DNA of 64,000 nucleotides, taken from Diplosphaera chodatii. Lineage: Eukaryota; Chlorophyta; Trebouxiophyceae; Prasiolales; Stichococcaceae. The translations under genes and the position numbers were made by a program. The notes below the pieces were generated by a model, which saw nothing but the letters and a program-made list of their open reading frames with translations, did not search any database and had not been told where the DNA came from. The stretch lies in the NCBI GenBank assembly GCA_032358165.1, contig JAALGY010000057.1, forward strand, positions 2,046,001 through 2,110,000, in the 5' to 3' direction. Below, in pieces: positions 24,222 to 35,444 of the stretch. Every line of letters starts with the position of its first letter. The stretch's first letter is position 1.

Positions 24222-26313
24222 TCAGTACGGCGGCATGCCCTCCCGCAACCGGACGGTTTCGCTCTCCAGCAGGTCGATGGTGGCCTTATCCAGGTCATCA
24301 AAGTAGGGGTGCACCAGCGCATCCTTGGCCTGTGATGAAAGGGCACGTGCGTTAAAACACTGCGCAGGTTACGTGCTGATACCGCATACGACACTGCGAT
24401 TCTCCTAAGACAGCATTTCGCCTGCACCCCTGTTCGCCAATGCTTTGGCCTGATCTCGGTGTCCTTACGCAAGAAGAAAGGCTGCGTGGCCATGCAGGGG
24501 AGAGCACCAGGTCCGCGTACCGTGATGCGCTTGGCTGGGTCGTACACGAACATCTGCTGCATGAGGTCCACGCCCGCCGGCTCCAGGGTGGGGAACTTGG
24601 CCGCCAGGGGCTGCGCCGCCCACTGCGGGAACTCGTGCCAGTCCTTCAGCTTCGTCACGCCCGGCCACCTGCAAGCACAGCCACGCTTTCGAGCTCCGCA
24701 CGGAGCGGCACCTTCATGTGCATCGCAAGCAGATGACGCTTGCGCGGCCATGTGAGAATTGGAACTACACGTGCATGGTGAAGCACTGTTGGGCAGGATG
24801 CGGCCGCACGTCTCTTCGTTCGGCGTGCCAAGCAGCTGGAAGGTGTGCAGCAGCTGCTGCAGCTCGCAGTCGCCTGGCAGCAGCGCTTGCTGCATCTCAC
24901 CAAAGGCCTTGTCAGTATCATGCATGAAATGTGCATAACCAGTTGTACTGAAGACTTGACCTGACATATTGTCATCGCTGAAACCATCAGAACATGACAG
25001 TACTTCAAATGGTCGATCATGCACCTTCTGGACCATCTCTGCAAAGATGGCGGAGCAGCTCCACATGTCAACTGCCGGAGCATAGTGTGTGCACCCCAGC
25101 AGCACCTCAGGCGCGCGGTACCACAGCGTCACAATCTGCAGGTGCAGAGTCTCTCACTGAGACCACCTGACTAACACACTTTGAGGTTGTCACAATCTGC
25201 AAGTGCAGGGGCTCTCACCGAGACCACCTGCCTGACACACTTGAGGTTGTGCTGCCTTCGTCGGCTCTTATATTGAGATCAGCAGTCGTCCTGTCGTCTG
25301 CAAGGTAGTGTCCGGGGTGTACCAACGAGCAATGCATGCTTACCTCATGGGTGTAGCTGCGGATGGGGATGCTGAACTGACGGCCGAGGCCCAAGTCCGC
25401 AATCTTGAGGCACTCCTTCTCAGTGTCCACCAGCAGGTTCTGCGGCTTCAGGTCGCGGTGCATCACGCCGTGCTTGTGGCAGTGCGCCACCCCCTTGATG
25501 AGCTGGTACATGAAGGACTGCAAGCAAGGCCACAATGACAGTTGCACGAATGCACGTGGACACGTATGCTTGACATGTGCATATGTGGATCCGAATGCTC
25601 TTGACGCAGCATGCTTCCACTAACAGGCCAGTTTGAGTCTGCTGTTCACGGGCGCTCACCTTGACCTGCATGATCGGCATCGGCTGCGACTTGGGGCCCT
25701 TGCCGGTGCTGTCCATGAACTTCTTCAAGTCCGTGGTGAGGTACTCAAAGACCTTCGCACAGTTCAGTGGCTCTATGCTGCTGATCACCCTGGTTGTCTT
25801 CACAGCACCACAGCTATCCACATGGATTCGACAGCACACTTAGCAATCCTGGCTCACCAGGTACAGCACCGGCTTGTTGGCCTCCTGAACGTGCTCCACA
25901 CATAGCAGCCTGGAGCAGTATGACAGCCTGCCATAACTGCCATTGTCAGCCGGATCGACGCTGAAGGTGACTCCATGCATACTCAAGCTGTGGCAGAAGC
26001 TTGCTGGCCACTGTCCTTCCTGGCCTCACTTGACGACATGGTTGCTTTCGGAGAGCATCTGTAGCAACGAAACCTCCCGAAGCGCAGTGGAAGGGACGCC
26101 CTCCTCCTCCATCTGTAATCCAGGGTCAGGCTGCGTCATCCGAGTGATGACATTGAGACGCCTATGGCTCAGATCAACCATATAAACACGCTGAGCTTGC
26201 CTCTAGCCTCGTCTTCTTGAGCGCCACAAGCTTCCCGGTGTTCTTATCCCTCGCCTTGTACACTTTGCCATAGGTGCCCTCACCGATCTTCTCCAGCTTC
26301 TCATACTGATCCA
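24222..26313 (-). CDS. CDKB: B-type cyclin-dependent kinase (PSTALRE), split start codon
   Basis: Exons 26313-26201, 26112-26030, 25909-25858, 25752-25660, 25517-25344, 25135-25025, 24889-24810, 24668-24521 and 24329-24222 join in phase to 319 codons plus a first codon split as x|TG. Motifs: Gly loop [12 protein letters not shown] lysine, PSTALRE cyclin-binding helix, [17 protein letters not shown] (the B-type form), [13 protein letters not shown] and [16 protein letters not shown]. Plant CDKB drives entry to mitosis with B/A cyclins; PSTALRE sits between PSTAIRE of CDKA and PPTALRE of land-plant CDKB. Two irregular points: '[10 protein letters not shown]' replaces the usual 'WSVGCIFAEM', and the first intron after TRLE starts with GC (GAG|GCAAGC). 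The first coding exon found begins TG GAT CAG, so the initiator A should lie on an upstream exon. Confidence 0.9.
25131..25250 (-). repeat. Tandem duplication of intron end and 3' splice site in CDKB
   Basis: Two copies of about 60 bases stand head to tail: one from 25131 to about 25190 and one from about 25191 to 25250. Both hold acaatctgca(a/g)gtgcag, ctctcac(t/c)gagaccacctg and cacactt(t)gaggttgt. On the minus strand each copy ends in a polypyrimidine-TGCAG acceptor followed by ATTGTGAC, the first eight bases of the kinase exon that starts at 25135. Confidence 0.85.
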
Positions 26314-26891
26314 CTGCAGCCGAAAAGGATGCCGATCACCATGCGCAGTCAGGTGACATGCATGCTCAGGTTGTTCCAGATGCCCAAAGCACGATGCCCT
26401 TGCGTACTTGAGTGGGGCTGTCTGTCAGTGCCTGGCAGCCAACCAACTAACTCGCTTGCCGCTTCTCCTCGTCCCGCCGCACACAACACAGCAGCACTAG
26501 CTGCAGGAATGGAAGCGCGAAAGCATTGACGCGATGCTGTGCTGTCCCATGTTTGCGGCGATCGGCATGAGTGAAACCAACGCAGAGTTTGCTTTTTGAA
26601 GCGGAACAGAAGGGTCGATGACGTGTGCCACAGCTTCACAGTTGCCATCTCTCCCCTGCTCCTCCGCTATCAATAAACCAGATCGACCATGCTATTCACT
26701 TGCCGGATCTGAGAGCAACCTCAATGCTTATCTTGTCGTGAACAATCATCCATGTAAGGTTGGTGTCAACTCTGCCGGGCACATTAGACGCTTTGCGCAC
26801 ATTGTCAGTGACTCTTGTGGACACTCGCAGACAATCGGTGGCTGAATCATGGTCCGATAACGCCAGGGGCGTTGCTGCGCACGTAGTGACA

Positions 26892-28139
26892 ATGAGGGTG
26901 GTGCAGCTGGGCTCGCCTGGATGCCGACGGTGCACGTTCAACGTCGGCAATCATGGCCGCGTCATGCAGTCAGCCGTCATGCCGGTATTGGGACAGAGCA
27001 AACCCTGCCAGCGTCAGCGAGCGCGGCGACGACAGACGTCTTGCGCTGCAGAAGGCCCAGACAGTGGTCCTGCCAGCGGCTTTAGGCTGCCTTTCGGCCG
27101 CGGCAGCAAGAAGGAGGTACCATGGCGGCAGAAATGCCAGCAATGCCTGTGCCACCCCGCCGTACAGACAAGCGACGTGTTCGATGACACGAATACGTTC
27201 GTGTCATGATGGGTACATGCTCCGCTGGTGGATTACGCATGTTATATCCTGCTTGCAGGAGGATGCTCGAAAGCAGCTGCAGGACATGTTCAAGGGCAAG
27301 GACGATGTGTTGGCAGCGTATGACGCTGCTCCACCTGGGGGTGGAAAGGGCGGCAGCGGCGGGGGCGGCAGCGGCGGCGGCGGAGACTGGCGCAACTTTG
27401 ACTGGCGGGACTGGGGCCGCCAGGCCTGGTGGCGCCTCAGGAACAGCCTGAAGGGGTTCGCGACAGCAATTGGGGCAGCATTACTTTTTGCTGGCGTGCT
27501 GATCCTCGGTGAGGCTGCTGGCTGCTGGCTGCAACCTCATTTAGAGGCAAAGGATAGGCACAGCTTGGCATGACCCATGACTTGCACGGCTTGCCCATCC
27601 CGATGTTCTCAAGGCAGTAGCATGATGCCTCTTTGGCTGCCTGGACGAATGGCGTACTATGTTGATGCTCCGTACAGTGTCCTTTGGGCCGGCAGCCGTC
27701 TCCTTATTGACGGGCATCCTGCGGCGTGTGCTGCGACTGGGCGGCAGCGGGCGGGCGCGCCCCAGGATCCAGGTGCAATGCCCGCTGTGAGAGATGTCAC
27801 TGTGATGCCTGTGGCGGTGCGGGAATGCCGCTGGAAGTCAAGTGCGTGCCTCCTAGTCTTGAGGGTTGACAGCTGTGAGAGGGTTCACAAACTGTGCGCA
27901 TGGCTGCAGCCATCCCTCGAGGATGACGACTCTGACTCGCTGCTGGGGCCATGGGAGCGCAAGGTCATCGCAAAGTACGGCGCAAACAGCCAGAAACCGC
28001 AGGTGTGTGATGCGGCATGCCATGATGCACCCCGGCATGCTTTGCCACCATGGTATGTTATGATTATTGCCAACATGACTGACTGCTCTGACGCGCATTG
28101 CTGCTTGCTGCCCTTGTGCAGGAGGCAGGAGCCACGTGA
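26892..28139 (+). CDS. Predicted chloroplast membrane protein, two TM segments, unknown
   Basis: Five exons (26892-27116, 27259-27508, 27678-27772, 27910-28002, 28122-28139) join in phase to 226 aa. The first 60 residues are Arg/Ser/Gly-rich with many basic and few acidic residues, fitting a transit peptide. Then come EDARKQLQDMFKGKDDVLAA, a Gly/Ser linker, WRNFDWRDWGRQAWWRLRNS, and two hydrophobic segments (ATAIGAALLFAGVLIL; GPAAVSLLTGILRRVLRL) split by an intron. The C-terminus is acidic (SLEDDDSDSLLGPWERKVI). The Trp-rich 'W-x-W' stretch before the first TM looks like a membrane-surface element. I know no function for it. It starts 578 bp from the CDKB first exon, on the opposite strand. 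Confidence 0.65.
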
Positions 28140-28594
28140 AGCGACACTTAGGTGGAACAGCTTCAGGGGCCAGGGTGCTGTGACCGCTCGGGCTGTAGGA
28201 GCCGCTTGCAGTGTCAGCCGGGGATGCTGCGGAAAGACTGCCGCTGTGCGTGTCTAATAGGTGGCTTGAAACTGTTCTTCAAGCCGCTTGTCAGTACGTA
28301 CGACCCACCAGTATGCGTCAGGCAGGCAATTGGAGCCTCAGTGTGACAGTTTTGGTGATGCTCAGTGGCCGCTCTGGGGTTTAGATTTCCGAAATTGTCA
28401 GACATGCAAGTGGATGCAGCAGGACACTTCCATCTTCTTTCCATGCACGATTCTGCACTTTCCAAACTGGCGCCAGCCCTCGCACTGGATATGTTCTCTC
28501 AGGATCCATCACTCCAGACCTGCTCTTGAGGCTAGCAGCATCGATGACTGCTTGCCTGCACCTCTGAATGCACTGCATGTCCAATCTGTGCGAT

Positions 28595-30911
28595 GCAGCA
28601 GGCGGACCTGCCACCCTCGCTACAATGCCCTCTGCCGCTGGGAGAAACAGCCTACAGACGACGTCAGTGATGCTCATTGTATCATTCGGATGCAGTCACC
28701 AAAGTATTTTCGAGTACATACATTCCATGCGTATGCGCACCTGCTGACTGGACGTTATGTCTCGCATGCAGTCCTCCACATGCAGAGCGTCATGCAGCCC
28801 GTCGAAGACGAGACACGGCAGCAATCACACCTGAGCGCGGCACAGGAGCGAGAACATTTTGCCGCAGCAATGCGGACAACCATGGAGACGCAGGCTGCGC
28901 TTGATCAGGAAGAGGACCAACTTGTAGATGAAGCGAGGCGCGTCGGCATGAGCTGGCCGGATATAGCTGCCATGCTGCCCACTCGACAGCTCAGTGAGCT
29001 CAAGCGGCGGCATAGCAGTCATGCAGCGGCGCAGGTGGGCACCCTGGGAGGCTCGTCTGCTGCAGGGGTGCTGCCCTGCTCTCCGTGCATCACTTTTACT
29101 GTGACAAGCTGCAGTGCAGGATATCAGCAAGCCGCCAACTTAAACCGGTGCGTTTGCAGGCCCGCACCACTCACAGGTTGGAGATGGCACAGCTGCAGGC
29201 TCTGCATCCGCTGCCTTCGCCAGGCAGGCCGTTGACACCCCTACGCTTGCTTCGCGCAGGGCAGCTGTGCTCGCACAGCCCTGCCTGTGGCCCTCTCACT
29301 TGCAAATTGGCAACCCCTCTCATGATGCAACTATGCTCTGGCGTGCAGGCATCAGCAATGACGGGCACGGGCCATGGTTCCACATACCCAGGAGACCCGC
29401 CCGCGATGCGGCCAAGTGAGTTGCTGGGACTTGCCACAACCGTGATGATGTCAGTGTGGCCAGCGCTGCATGACAAATTGGGTGATAGTTTCTGGCTGGA
29501 CACACTACTGGCGCCTCTGCAGGCCTCGCAAGCTGGTGGGCCAAGAACGCATCACGCTGCTGAGGCCGCGGACCCAGCCGCCAGAAGGTTTCACGGGCCT
29601 GGCATGGCACAAGCAGCGCGACACAACAGGCACGCTTGCACGTCATTTTGAAAGCGTCAAGGCGACCCGTTTGCTGCTGCCCAGGAGTGTGAACAGGGCT
29701 GGAGCAACGTCAGTGGCATGATTGTCAAGTGCAGACATGCATCAATACACCATGCATGGCAAAATGGCATGGGCCTCGCCCTGCTGGTCGTGTGCCTGTG
29801 CAGTCAAGACTCTGCTGACCACGTGCAGGCTGGAGGTTTTATGATGCGGCAGACGTGGTGGACCCAGATCAGGAGGATGGTGGTGAGGTGTACCATTTTG
29901 ACCTGTCGGACGAGGTGGGTGGGTCACAGCTTGAAGAGTTGAAGCTGGCATCTAGAAAGGGCCCTGGGGCATGCAACACTCCTCCGTCTGTTCAGTTTAC
30001 GAGCTTGACGCTGGAGAGAGTGCAGATGCAACAGGCCGCTCTCTTGAGGCGTCTCACATGTTCATGAGCTGCCTTTGTCATTAGAACGCACATAATGTAC
30101 CAGGCACATGGCGCGTGCTTCAACCTGGGGGAGGATGCTGAGGGCAACACGCTCATCTCCTGGTCTGCGCTGCACGCCCTGTACACGCTGCCTGATGGCA
30201 GCATCTGGGCGGAGCACTCCGACTTTGTCGACCACTCCGACCTGGTGCGCCGTGCAGCAGCCAACCTCATGCAGCGGAGTTCAAAGCCTCCAATGTTTGA
30301 TCACCATTGCACCAACGCCAGTGTGTTCGCATGAGGCCAAAACCACCGAGCATATGCTACTGTGGTCATGCTCATGCAGCATCGGTTGGTTGCAGCGTGT
30401 GGCAGATTGAGAGTGCAGATGGGGAGGCAACAAACAGAAAGCTGATCGACTCCAATTTCCAGTGGCCGGGTGCCGAGGCGAGCGCTTGCTATGCTATGGT
30501 ACAGGAGGAGCTGGCCAGGAAGGAGGGCAAGGACGCGTCAGAGGTACTGGAAGGCGCTGACGAGGAGCGGGAGCTGTTCCGCCGCGCTGGCCGCCGCCAC
30601 AGCAGGCTGCAGGACGTCGAGTATCAGTGCTGGGTGTTCAGGTACTGCTGCGCATGCTGTTGCTTGTGCATGCTTGGCACCTATCAAGCAGGGGCCCTAT
30701 TTTGCAATTGCTGTCATGTCCAGCCTTTCTTGGTGCCTGACCAGGTGCTATCTGTTACCCTCCACGGCATCTATCTGCAGAGCTCCGCTGTACTGTCGAC
30801 TGCAGGGACGCCCTCCCCGGCAGCCTTCCTGATGACGTGACAAGTGCAAGCGACGCCTTCTTCTGTCGCAAATCCTTTGATCCAACGACGCTCAAGCCAC
30901 TGGAGGAGTGA
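28595..30911 (+). CDS. Myb/SANT-like protein, function unknown (5' end open)
   Basis: Exons in order give RRTCHPRYNALCRWEKQ, the third helix of a Myb/SANT repeat; then from 28785 a region with QEEDQLVDEARRVGMSWPDI and AAMLPTRQLSELKRRHSSH, a second SANT-type repeat. Later exons read SELLGLATTVMMSVWPALHD, FTGLAWHKQRDTTGTLARHF, GWRFYDAADVVDPDQEDGGE, FNLGEDAEGNTLISWSALHA, then KLIDSNFQWPGAEASACYAM. The last exon ends FDPTTLKPLEE before TGA at 30909-30911. The SANT repeats suggest a nuclear chromatin or transcription role. The middle and C-terminal parts match nothing I can name. Exon borders in the middle and the start codon are not fixed. Confidence 0.5.
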
Positions 30912-31356
30912 TGCCTGCTTCAGCCGAGGACCTGGCGAGATGCTACCCAGCTGCTTACTTGGGTGTGCAAACAAGGTGACCAGCACAGCCGGCTGTGGCA
31001 TTCAAGGTTCGCCAGCGTAGCACAGCGCACTGTACTGTGCTGACGTTCTACTTGTACACATCGCTGCTTGTGCTGCTGCAGGCTGCCAGCCAGCCCAGGA
31101 GACACGGACATTGCTTCTCAATTTTCGAATATGACCATTCATTGCCAGTGGGAGCTGCTCATGTGTTGAGCAGCCGTTGCTGCTCACGAAGCTTTTGAGC
31201 GTACACAGGTGTACTGCAATAGCTAAGTGTGAACGAAACCATCCATTGTTATAGCTTGATTCCTTGAAGTCCGCACTGAAGTCGATTTTGCCAGATTGCT
31301 CACCATGTCACACAGAATTTGGCTGGGACCTACTTTCCTTGTTTACCCCCGAGTCT
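30912..31356. other. Convergent 3' spacer, Myb/SANT-like gene and MnSOD
   Basis: About 445 bases between converging stops, with only short frames. No RNA gene or repeat is visible. Confidence 0.55.
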
Positions 31357-33032
31357 TCATGTGGACTTGGCGGCCTCATACCGCTGGCCCACATCCTTCC
31401 AGTTGACCACCTACAGCAGCACAATATGGCCGGTCAGAATGGTATTTGACACGGCAACACCCCCGCAGCATGGGTGGCAGCTGTCGTGATTCGACTGAGA
31501 CTGCTTCACGTGTAATTCACGCTCATCACAGGTTGGTGCGGCGCTTCGACCTCATGCCGTGCAACCTTCAAATGTCATGCGCACCTTCCAGATGTTCTTC
31601 AGGTAGTCAGGTCGCACATTCTTATACTGCAGTGGACAAATTGACTGTCAGCAAATGCTGCTTGGCTTTGTCAGACATTCGCAGTGTTTGCACTACCTGG
31701 AAATGCAACATCTACAACCAGGTGAAAGCTTGCCTGAAGATAGTATGCATGTTCCCACACATCAATCCCCAACAGCGGCGTCAGGCCCTATACAGGACAG
31801 CAATCATAACAAGGCGTCACTTTAGGTTCAGACTGCGACCACACCCACATGGTGCACATGCACAGCAACAGGTGTGATGTGATTCGCTTGTTCCAGGAAT
31901 TGGTCTGACCTGGGTCACCAGCGGGTCCTGGTTTCCTGTAGTGGCAATCTGCAGCCGGCCGGTCTCTGCGCTGTAGCCTAGCCAACCCCAGCCAGAGCCC
32001 TGGACAGCGCAGCCGTGCCCTTGAACGACTGTCAGGGCGCACGCTGTGAGCTGAAAGCAAATCAGGATGGGCATTCTTCTGGCGTGTGCACAGCACCGAC
32101 GTCCCAGGGGCCGACCTGCACAGCTGCTGTCTTCGGGTTGAATTTGGAGATGAGATTATCAACCGACCCAAACTCGGCCTCGATCGCCTTTGCCAGCTCA
32201 CCGCTCGGTGGCTCGAAGTCCTGTGGTGCCCGTGATTCGTGTCAGTTGGATCATGCACTGTGCCTGCTCGACCTCGCATGCTATCGGTCGCCTGCAACTG
32301 TGCCACTGTGCTGATGCACCTCACCTTTGGCGGCGTCAGGTTCTTCCAGAAAATGGAGTGGTTCACGTGGCCTGCAGGGCCAGGACCTTCAACGCTAAAT
32401 GAGCTGCTGCAATTCACACAATGATTGTAAAAGTGCATGTTGCAGGGGTACTAGCTGATCACCATCATGCGCATGAAACAAACCCCACCGCCGCCATTGA
32501 ACTTGATGCCACCCTGCAGCGCGATCATCTTGGCCACGTCGCTCTTGCCCTCTGCGTCGCTGAGTTGCTCCGCGAGAGCGTTGAAAGTGTTGACATACGT
32601 TTGGTGGTGCTTCTTGTGGTGCAGCTCCATGATCTCGGCAGAGATGACCGGCTGCAGAGCAGCAGACAGGTTGTCCTGAGGTCAATCATGACATGAACCA
32701 CAGCCACGCCAAAACCAAGAAAGGTACCTTCTAGAACAGTATGATGGGCACCTCGAGCGCATTGTAGTCGTATGGGAGGTCCGGCAGGGTGAGGGTGCTA
32801 CATGCAGGGTGTGCATGTGCGTCAGTGCGGCATGGCACAAGCTTGCGGACAGCCATACAACTCGGGTTGATGGGCCCCTCATCTATAAAGTCATTCGTCT
32901 TGATACGCATGCTGTGCAGCATCAACTGCAGTTGGGAGACGCTGCGCTCTAGCATGTCGATCACCTGAGCTGGCGAGCATATTGCGATCCACGCTGGGCT
33001 CCTCGCGATCCTATGGCCGCAGCGAACGACAT
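31357..33032 (-). CDS. Superoxide dismutase [Mn], mitochondrial
   Basis: Nine exons (33032-32965, 32797-32752, 32651-32489, 32371-32325, 32220-32116, 31999-31910, 31787-31734, 31626-31585, 31410-31357) join in phase to 222 aa. Residues 1-22 ([20 protein letters not shown]) form a mitochondrial-type leader before [17 protein letters not shown]. Metal-ligand contexts are all present: [25 protein letters not shown] and [15 protein letters not shown]. 'GSGWGWLGY' and the FNGGGHxNHS form mark the Mn class rather than Fe. It converts superoxide to peroxide and oxygen in mitochondria. The intron after 31734 begins with GC (CAG|GCAAGC), which conserved residues on both sides force. The start is 318 bp from the divergent reductase start. 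Confidence 0.93.
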
Positions 33033-33350
33033 TATGAAATGCTCCAAGACTGTTACCGATGTCGGATCAGTCTGAAATTGACGCAACCCAAAACTGGAAT
33101 GCTACGCTAATGCAATGCGCACTGAGCTGAAGCGAACACTGAAAGGCGCGGCACGGCGCCAATGTGAAGCGATCGGGACCCCCGGTAACGCTAGACCATG
33201 TGGCACCAGCGCATGCCGCCCACAAAAGCCTCTTCTCAGCTCACAGTGGTAAACACAGCTCAGCAACGGGTCAATATAGCGTCCCTGGCCACTCGCACCG
33301 CCGGCTGGCTACGCACCTCCGCCCTCATCCCCTCGTTGCGCTGCCGCAGC
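33033..33350. promoter_or_regulatory. Putative bidirectional promoter, MnSOD / FAD reductase
   Basis: These 318 bases separate two divergent start codons of oxidative-stress and redox genes. There is no room for two fully separate promoters with 5' UTRs, so sharing is likely. I see no clear TATA box or named element. Confidence 0.45.
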
Positions 33351-35132
33351 ATGTTGGCAGCAGCACAGCAGTCATGCTCGGCAGCCAGGCCCCATGCAGG
33401 CTGTGAGGCGAGGCCGCATGCCACGCTGCAGCGTCCAGCAGCCTCGCAGAAGGCGGCGTCGCAGCGGCTCGGTGCGCGGCCAGCGGCGGCAGTCCGCTGG
33501 GCGCCGGCCCTGTCTAGGCAGCGCATGAGGCCATTCGGCAGGTGCGATGCTTTCAAAGCAACTGGAGGACACCAGCTCGCTAGCGAGTGCCGATGCTCAT
33601 GATCGTGTCGGTGTCAGCGCAGGCGGTCCTGCCGGGTCTCCGCTGGGTGGGGTGACCCCATCGACTGGCAGCCGGCAAAGGTGGTGCAGAGCAGGCCAGC
33701 AGCCGAAGGGGTGAGATGCACGCGCATGGCCAAGCGCTCGTGTCTTCTCCTGTCCTCCTCCTGTCTTCTCCGCACATGCAACTGCATGTGTGCAGATCCC
33801 TTTGGCAGCGATGCACTGACTACACTGTGTCTGCTTCTGTGCAGTCGCAACGGCTGCTGCTGGACATTGGCGCCGAGCTGGCGCAGGGCTATAAGGTCCC
33901 AGGCCAGTTTGTACAGGTGCGCTGCAGAAGGTCGCAGTCAGATGCAGCGCTGCGTGTCAGCAGATAGCGTGCCTGTTCACACTTGTGGAGTTCTGAAGCT
34001 CCACTCTGTCCGGCGCCAGATACGCATCGGCGAAAGCAAGCCTGGCTTTTATGCCATTGCATCACCGCCAGACCCCAACAACCAGGGAGTTGTTGAGCTG
34101 CTTGTCAAGCCAGTGCCAGAATCCACAGCGCAACTCCTCGCAGACAGCCAAGACGGTACTCGACCATCGCCATGCATTGTCCAAGATCCAGCTAGCCTTT
34201 ACACATGTTGGCATGAACATGCATCTGCTATTTACCATTGACTGTATGGAAAGCCTTAGGTCTGCAACCAGCATGCCGGGCTGCTTGATGTCCCTGCTGG
34301 CTTGCAGCTGCCAGGCAACCCCCTGCGATGCATACCTTGCAGGCGACAGTGTCGAGGTGAGCCCGGTCATGGGCAAGGGCTTTGCAATCGCGAAGCTGCC
34401 AGCGGAGCAGTATTCGACAGTCCTGATGTTCGCTACTGGCTCTGGCATCGCGCCTGTAAAGGCGCTGATCGAGTCATACCTTCAGGTACTTTGTCAGGAC
34501 CGACGCGCGCCGTTGTCGTACCCTGGCCTGCCACTCACATCTGCCACTGTGGTCCACGGTGCTGAGTACAACTGGCCATGGTGGCATTGCGGTGCGGCCG
34601 GAGCCAGTATGAATGCACAGGGTCCATGCCTGTGCTGCCATGGTTCAGGCGACGGAGCGGCGGGATGTGCGGCTGTATTACGGGACACACTCAGAGGCGA
34701 TGACGCCCTTCCAGCAAGAGGCGGCCGATTGGGAGGGAGTGCAGCTGGTCAACGTGTACAGCACAGATGGCAAGGGCTACGTGCAGGTCAGTGGTTACCT
34801 CGGCGACATCCAGTTGGGGCTAGCCAAGGGTGCACCAAAGCATGGTTATTCAGTGGGGCTGGGAGGATAGCACAGGCAATCAGTTGCAGATCAGCGTACC
34901 TAACCTGTGCACGCATGCTTGCTTTCTGCGATGTCAAACGAATCGGGCTGCACCAGCTGTGCCCCATCCTGATTCGTTTGCTGTGCAGGATGTCTTTGCC
35001 CGGGATGGTGCGCTGGCAGATGGCGCCTCGACCGGCGCAGTGCTGTGCGGACAGAAGCAGATGTGCGAGCAGATTACGCAGATCCTTGTGGAGCGCGGGG
35101 TTGCAAAGGAGAACATCCTGCAAAACTTCTGA
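33351..35132 (+). CDS. FAD/NAD(P)H oxidoreductase, pKIWI502-like, chloroplast
   Basis: Seven exons (33351-33541, 33623-33710, 33845-33916, 34020-34155, 34343-34485, 34649-34786, 34989-35132) join in phase to 303 aa. Residues 1-65 are Ala/Arg/Ser-rich, as in a plastid leader. The rest follows the plant fruit-protein pKIWI502 type: VPGQFVQIRIGESKPGFYAI with ASPPDPN for FAD contact, EVSPVMGKGFAIAKL, the NAD(P) loop FATGSGIAPVKALIES, DVRLYYGTHS and the C-terminal GAVLCGQKQMCEQITQILVE ending in NF. The fold is that of ferredoxin-NADP reductase. Physiological substrate is not settled for this family. The upstream in-frame stretch from 33198 was not used because 33351 starts the leader. Confidence 0.87.
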
Positions 35133-35444
35133 TGACTGCAAACAAATCGTTGTGCAAGCACCATGCTGTGGCAACACATTTTCTGACATTCTGAATCCTG
35201 TTGCCCCTATTGTCCCTGCTCAGCTTGTCTGCGGAATGTACGCAATTGGTTGAAAGCCGGCTCACAGCGATATATGTGTGTCGTCGTAGTGGCCTACGCA
35301 GGCTTTTGATCCATATGCGCAAAGATGTCCGTACATCAGCAAGGACTGCCTACTTGCAAAGGGGAGCTCCCACCTGATAGTCTGCACCCACTAGACAACC
35401 CACTACTTCCTCATGGCTAACGTGGGTTGCATGTTACACGTTAG
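35133..35444. other. Convergent 3' spacer, FAD reductase and PRMT5
   Basis: About 310 bases between converging stop codons. Nothing else recognised. Confidence 0.55.

Noticed and set aside
23999..25132. 377-codon continuous minus frame
   Set aside because: It crosses CDKB exons and introns that happen to stay open; the spliced CDKB model explains the conserved parts and this frame shifts out of the kinase after the first exon.
28288..29235. 315-codon plus frame taken as one protein
   Set aside because: It contains real Myb/SANT coding pieces but also intron sequence with splice sites; used only as support for exons.
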